Assembly: GCA_946408315.1 (NCBI GenBank)
Contig: CAMJRV010000115.1
Location: forward strand, 1-7,231
Source: an uncultured Bacillota bacterium
GTDB taxonomy: Bacteria; Bacillota; Clostridia; Peptostreptococcales; Anaerovoracaceae
Direction: 5' to 3'
Length of the DNA: 7,231 nucleotides
Shown here one piece after another: positions 4,290-7,231 of this stretch. The stretch's first letter is position 1. Each line of letters starts with the position of its first letter. The notes below the pieces were generated by a model. The model had not been told where the DNA came from, did no database searches, and worked only from the letters and a program-made list of their open reading frames with translations. The position numbers and the translations under genes are program-made.

Positions 4290-7073
4290 ATGAAAAGAGC
4301 GAATTTATTCGACACTGGAGGGAGCGCGACGGCAGCAGCGAATAAGAAGCCGGGCAAAACGGCTGCGATCGTTGTCAGCCTATTGCTTGTTGTATTGCTG
4401 GCTGGCAATGTGGGCAGTTTGATGTACTACAACGTCATTACACAGTTTTTTTCAAGAGCGCATGCCGACAGTAGTGAAACGGATGCAGCGGCGGCAGTCG
4501 CCAGGGATGTAGTGGAGCGCATCGAAAATGAGGCCATCGTTTTACTGCGCAATGAAAACCAAACCCTGCCCTTAGATATGGACAACGAAAATGAGGTCAA
4601 GGTGAACGTGTTTGGATGGGGCTCCATCAGCCCGGTGTATAGCGGCGTGGGTTCCGGAGCCGGCAATACGGACAATGCTGTACCGTTCTATGAAGGCCTT
4701 GCCAATGCAGGATTCCAATACAATACTGATCTGGAGAGCTTTTACGAAAAGAGCGGTATCACTCAGAAAACGGTAGATAAATTGGGCTCGTTCCACACCG
4801 ATTACACAAAGTATCAGGTTCCGGCGGGCGAGTATAGCGATGCGCTGTTGCAGCAGGCAAAGGATTACTCTGATGTGGCGCTGATTTTCCTGAACCGTAT
4901 CGGAGGCGAAGGCGAACATGACCTCCCGCTGGATATGAGCGGACTTGGCGGCGGCGCAGAGGAACACTATCTGGAACTCAGTGCCGAAGAGAAGGCTATG
5001 ATCGACATGGTAGACAGCCTGGGATTCAGCAAAGTGGTTCTCGTACTGAACTCCAGCTATCCTATGGAGCTGGGCTTTCTTGAAGAGGGGAAAATCGATG
5101 CGGCTGTCTGGATCGGCGGCCCCGGCGAAACCGGCATGAATGCCGTGGGCAATGTGCTGTCCGGTAAGGTGAACCCTTCGGGGCGCACCGTGAACACTTA
5201 TGCATATGACCTTACCTCTGCCCCGGCTATGGAAAACTTCGGAAACCATTATTATAGCGGTTCAGAATTTGAATCCGTTAACTGGGCCGGCGACTCCACG
5301 ATCACAGGCTATCAAGGGTATGTGGATTATGCGGAAGGTATCTATGTGGGATACCGCTATTATGAAACACGATATGTCGACAACGAGACCGGCAAGGTTG
5401 ATGAGGAAGCTTATTCAAAGGCTGTGCAATTCCCCTTCGGATACGGATTAAGCTATACCGCTTTCAGTCAGGAGATTGAAAAATTTGACGCCTCCGGCAA
5501 TAAGGTTACACTTACGGCAAAGGTCACCAATACCGGTGATGTTGCCGGTAAAGAAGTCGTTCAGGTTTATGTAACCGAACCGTACATCGTGGGAGGCATC
5601 GAGAAGTCTCATGTCGTGCTGTCCGGGTTTGGAAAAACCGGCATCTTAAATCCGGGCGCATCCGAGTCGGTTGAAATCACGTTCGACAAAGAAGATTTGG
5701 CATCATTTGATTACAAGAATCAAGGCTGCTATGTGCTGGATAAAGGTACATACGAAGTGAAGCTCATGAAAAATGCCCATGAGGTGATTGATGCCCGAGC
5801 GTATGATATTGCAGACACAATCGTATTTGATGAGAATAACAAAAGGGAAAACGACCAAATTCCTGCCGTTGCCCGTTTTAAAGACGTAGAGGGAGATGTG
5901 AAAATCACCTACGTTTCCCGCGCTGATTGGGAGGGTACCATACCGAAAAACGTACCGCAGCAGAGAGAGGCTTCTCCTGAAATCGCCGCTCAATGGACAA
6001 ATTTCACCCCGCCGGATGATCCTTCGGCGAAGGACATCGTCATAAAAGACAATGGCCTGACGTTAGCGGATCTCATTGGTAAGCCTTATGACGATCCCAT
6101 GTGGGAGCCTCTTCTGGAGCAGCTCTCCGTAGAGGATATGTCTCATCTCATCGGCTGGGGAGGCTTTGCCACGCAGGCTATCAAATCAATTGATAAGCCC
6201 TACTCTATCGATCTGGACGGCCCTGCGGGAATCAAGGCGCTCGTCAACGAAACCGCCTATAAAGGCGCATCCTATACCACCGGCGTAGTGCTGGCCAGCA
6301 CTTGGAATCAGGATCTCGCCCGGGAGATGGGCGAATGCTTCAGTGCGGAAGCTGCGGCATGGAAAATCAACGGTATTTATGGTCCTTCCATGAACATTCA
6401 CCGCACTCCTTTTGGCGGCCGTAATTACGAGTATTTTTCTGAGGACCCGGTTATTACCGGAAAAATGGCGGTGGGTATTGTCACAGGCTTCAATACCAAC
6501 CGGATCTATAACTACATTAAACATTTCGCCATGTACAATCAATGCACCAATGCGGTGGACGGTATTACTACCTGGAGCAACGAACAGGCACTCCGGGAAA
6601 TATACCTGCGGCCTTTCGAAATTGCCGTAAAAGAGGCCGACGTCCACGCAGTGATGTCCTCCTACAACCGTATCGGCAATACCTGGACCGGCGCCAGCAA
6701 GCCGCTCTTGACCGACGTACTGCGCGGTGAATGGGGATTCGAAGGTATGGTAATCTCAGATTGGCCTTTCGATGACTCATATATGAACGCTGAGCAAGGC
6801 ATCCGTGCCGGCAATGACTTTATCCTCACCACTGTGGGCCGTGATGTGAAGGATACCAGCAACGCCGGCAAGCAGGCCATGCGTGAGGCCAGCCACCATA
6901 TTTTGTACACGGTAGCAAATTCCACAGCGATGGATATTGGCTACTATGGCCCAACTCCCTACTGGCTGTACATCATGATTGCTGTAGACGTACTTGCTTT
7001 GGCCGGTGCCATTGCGTTCTTTATCCGCTGGAATAAACGCCGTAAAGCTTATAGCGCCGCCACTGCCGCGTAA
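4290..7073 (+). CDS. Membrane-tethered family 3 glycoside hydrolase with permuted domain order (probable beta-glucosidase)
   Basis: This 927-residue enzyme probably removes terminal beta-linked glucose or a similar sugar outside the cell. A basic N-terminus is followed by a membrane span (about 24-46). Next come the alpha/beta sandwich domain (about 70-310), which is C-terminal in ordinary GH3 enzymes, with E207 in GGEGEHDLP as probable acid/base and GGPGETG (277-283) through NPSGR (295-299). FPFGYGLSYT (381-390) leads into a fibronectin-III-like domain (about 400-500). The (beta/alpha)8 barrel (about 600-850) comes last, with LDGPAGI (642-648), GRNYEYFSEDP (710-720), IKHFA (743-747) and nucleophile D824 in VISDW. 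A second membrane span (about 891-912) ends in a basic tail (RWNKRRK). Basic ends predict both termini inside and the enzyme outside. The swapped order is reported for Butyrivibrio fibrisolvens and Ruminococcus albus beta-glucosidases. All main catalytic residues are present; the KH region is not the NagZ-type KHFPGHG motif, so a beta-N-acetylglucosaminidase is less likely. Substrate is not determinable. The gene follows the two-component genes after a terminator and its own promoter. Confidence 0.93.
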   Translation: MKRANLFDTGGSATAAANKKPGKTAAIVVSLLLVVLLAGNVGSLMYYNVITQFFSRAHADSSETDAAAAVARDVVERIENEAIVLLRNENQTLPLDMDNENEVKVNVFGWGSISPVYSGVGSGAGNTDNAVPFYEGLANAGFQYNTDLESFYEKSGITQKTVDKLGSFHTDYTKYQVPAGEYSDALLQQAKDYSDVALIFLNRIGGEGEHDLPLDMSGLGGGAEEHYLELSAEEKAMIDMVDSLGFSKVVLVLNSSYPMELGFLEEGKIDAAVWIGGPGETGMNAVGNVLSGKVNPSGRTVNTYAYDLTSAPAMENFGNHYYSGSEFESVNWAGDSTITGYQGYVDYAEGIYVGYRYYETRYVDNETGKVDEEAYSKAVQFPFGYGLSYTAFSQEIEKFDASGNKVTLTAKVTNTGDVAGKEVVQVYVTEPYIVGGIEKSHVVLSGFGKTGILNPGASESVEITFDKEDLASFDYKNQGCYVLDKGTYEVKLMKNAHEVIDARAYDIADTIVFDENNKRENDQIPAVARFKDVEGDVKITYVSRADWEGTIPKNVPQQREASPEIAAQWTNFTPPDDPSAKDIVIKDNGLTLADLIGKPYDDPMWEPLLEQLSVEDMSHLIGWGGFATQAIKSIDKPYSIDLDGPAGIKALVNETAYKGASYTTGVVLASTWNQDLAREMGECFSAEAAAWKINGIYGPSMNIHRTPFGGRNYEYFSEDPVITGKMAVGIVTGFNTNRIYNYIKHFAMYNQCTNAVDGITTWSNEQALREIYLRPFEIAVKEADVHAVMSSYNRIGNTWTGASKPLLTDVLRGEWGFEGMVISDWPFDDSYMNAEQGIRAGNDFILTTVGRDVKDTSNAGKQAMREASHHILYTVANSTAMDIGYYGPTPYWLYIMIAVDVLALAGAIAFFIRWNKRRKAYSAATAA

Positions 7074-7083
7074 AAAAATGGCG

Positions 7084-7120
7084 CGCCCGGCTGTCTTCCG
7101 TGTCAGGAGGCGGCCGGGCG
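7084..7120. other. GC-rich hairpin between the two GH3 genes
   Basis: CGCCCGGC (7084-7091) and GCCGGGCG (7113-7120) are perfect inverted repeats. The interior continues to pair: CTTCC (7095-7099) with GGAGG (7106-7110), including one G-U, leaves a 6-base loop. The stem starts 10 bases after the GH3 stop. No T tract follows on the plus strand, so it is not a standard terminator for the upstream gene and may permit read-through into the second GH3 gene or protect the mRNA end. Read on the minus strand, the hairpin is followed after about 5 bases by seven Ts (complement of 7072-7078), so it could stop antisense transcription. Confidence 0.65.
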
Positions 7121-7127
7121 TGTCTGC

Positions 7128-7134
7128 AAAGGAG
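7128..7134 (+). promoter_or_regulatory. Ribosome binding site for the TTG start of the second GH3 gene
   Basis: AAAGGAG lies 8 bases before TTG 7143. Because the first codon is an uncommon TTG, this site is what decides the start. The next in-frame ATG (7170) would cut into the conserved MTLEEKA opening of the family and has no ribosome binding site. Confidence 0.75.
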
Positions 7135-7142
7135 ACAGCACA

Positions 7143-7231
7143 TTGAAACATATAACTTTGATTCGTCAAATGACGCTTGAGGAAAAAGCGGCCTTTCTCA
7201 CGGGAAAAAGTGTGTGGGAAACACGCGGATA
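7143..7231 (+). CDS. Second family 3 glycoside hydrolase, N-terminal fragment (cut by window end)
   Basis: Twenty-nine codons are present before the window ends. The peptide contains MTLEEKAAFLTGKSVWET, which matches the usual opening of bacterial GH3 beta-glucosidases (a short helix with LTLEEKxxLLxG just before the barrel). This enzyme therefore seems to start with the barrel, the ordinary domain order, unlike the permuted enzyme upstream. There is no signal peptide or membrane span in the visible part, so a cytoplasmic enzyme is likely. The start is TTG 7143 with AAAGGAG at 7128-7134. It lies 69 bases after the first GH3 gene on the same strand with no clear terminator between, so co-transcription is plausible. 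The remainder, including catalytic residues, cannot be seen. Confidence 0.8.
   Translation, partial: MKHITLIRQMTLEEKAAFLTGKSVWETRG

Noticed and set aside
4930..5010. Possible loss of the GH3 acid/base because the usual GEGxDR arginine is absent
   Set aside because: The region reads GGEGEHDLP, which resembles the GEGxDLP form expected in permuted clostridial GH3 enzymes. The glutamate is retained, so inactivity is not supported.
4572..5249. Minus-strand open frame of 225 codons inside the GH3 gene
   Set aside because: It is antisense to clearly conserved GH3 coding sequence, matches no recognisable family, and spans GC-rich codon positions that often leave the opposite frame open. The same applies to minus-strand frames at 1027-1626, 2034-2474, 3182-3592, 3596-4090 and 6186-6647.
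1..7231. CRISPR arrays, transposons, tRNA or rRNA genes, toxin-antitoxin or defence genes
   Set aside because: No spaced repeat array, transposase-like protein, terminal inverted repeats, tRNA-like fold or defence-family domain was found on either strand.

Overview
The window looks like chromosomal DNA of an anaerobic, Gram-positive-type Firmicute (Clostridia; a gut or rumen Oscillospiraceae, Lachnospiraceae or Christensenellales-like bacterium is the best guess). The reasons are the strong GGAGG-type ribosome binding sites, the AgrA/AgrC-style two-component pair, and a beta-glucosidase with the permuted domain order known from rumen Firmicutes. The taxonomy is inference; no marker gene is present. 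No tRNA, rRNA, CRISPR array, insertion sequence or phage gene was seen.

Layout. Bases 1-24 hold the first eight codons of an unidentified gene leaving the window on the minus strand. Bases 25-225 are an AT-rich divergent control region with a repeat/palindrome near 79-108 and a TATAAT box for the rightward gene. Then come a membrane-anchored M23 (LytM-type) peptidoglycan endopeptidase (226-891) and a strong extended -10 promoter (906-933). That promoter drives a tight three-gene unit: UDP-galactopyranose mutase glf (988-2112), a LytTR response regulator (2124-2831) and a GHKL sensor kinase (2828-4132). The last two genes overlap by ATGA. A clear Rho-independent terminator (4184-4221) closes this unit.

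The control region before the next gene is unusually compact. A direct repeat with a 21-bp period, as LytTR regulators typically bind, the terminator, and a TATAAT promoter are packed into about 70 bases. Downstream is a 927-residue family 3 glycoside hydrolase (4290-7073). Its two catalytic halves are swapped relative to most GH3 enzymes, and it has a membrane span at each end, so the catalytic body is held outside the membrane by two anchors. A 69-base spacer with a GC-rich hairpin separates it from the start of a second GH3 enzyme (7143 to the window end), which begins in the ordinary domain order.

Working model (inference). The sensor kinase and regulator detect an extracellular signal and control the adjacent surface-tethered beta-glycosidase and perhaps the second GH3 gene. 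Glf makes UDP-galactofuranose for surface glycans and is co-transcribed with the sensor system. The M23 peptidase adds a wall-remodelling activity next door. The most notable points are glf sharing an operon with an Agr-type sensor pair, the candidate LytTR operator between the sensor genes and the GH3 gene, and the doubly anchored permuted enzyme followed by a conventional one. Each gene family is known; only the combination may be new.
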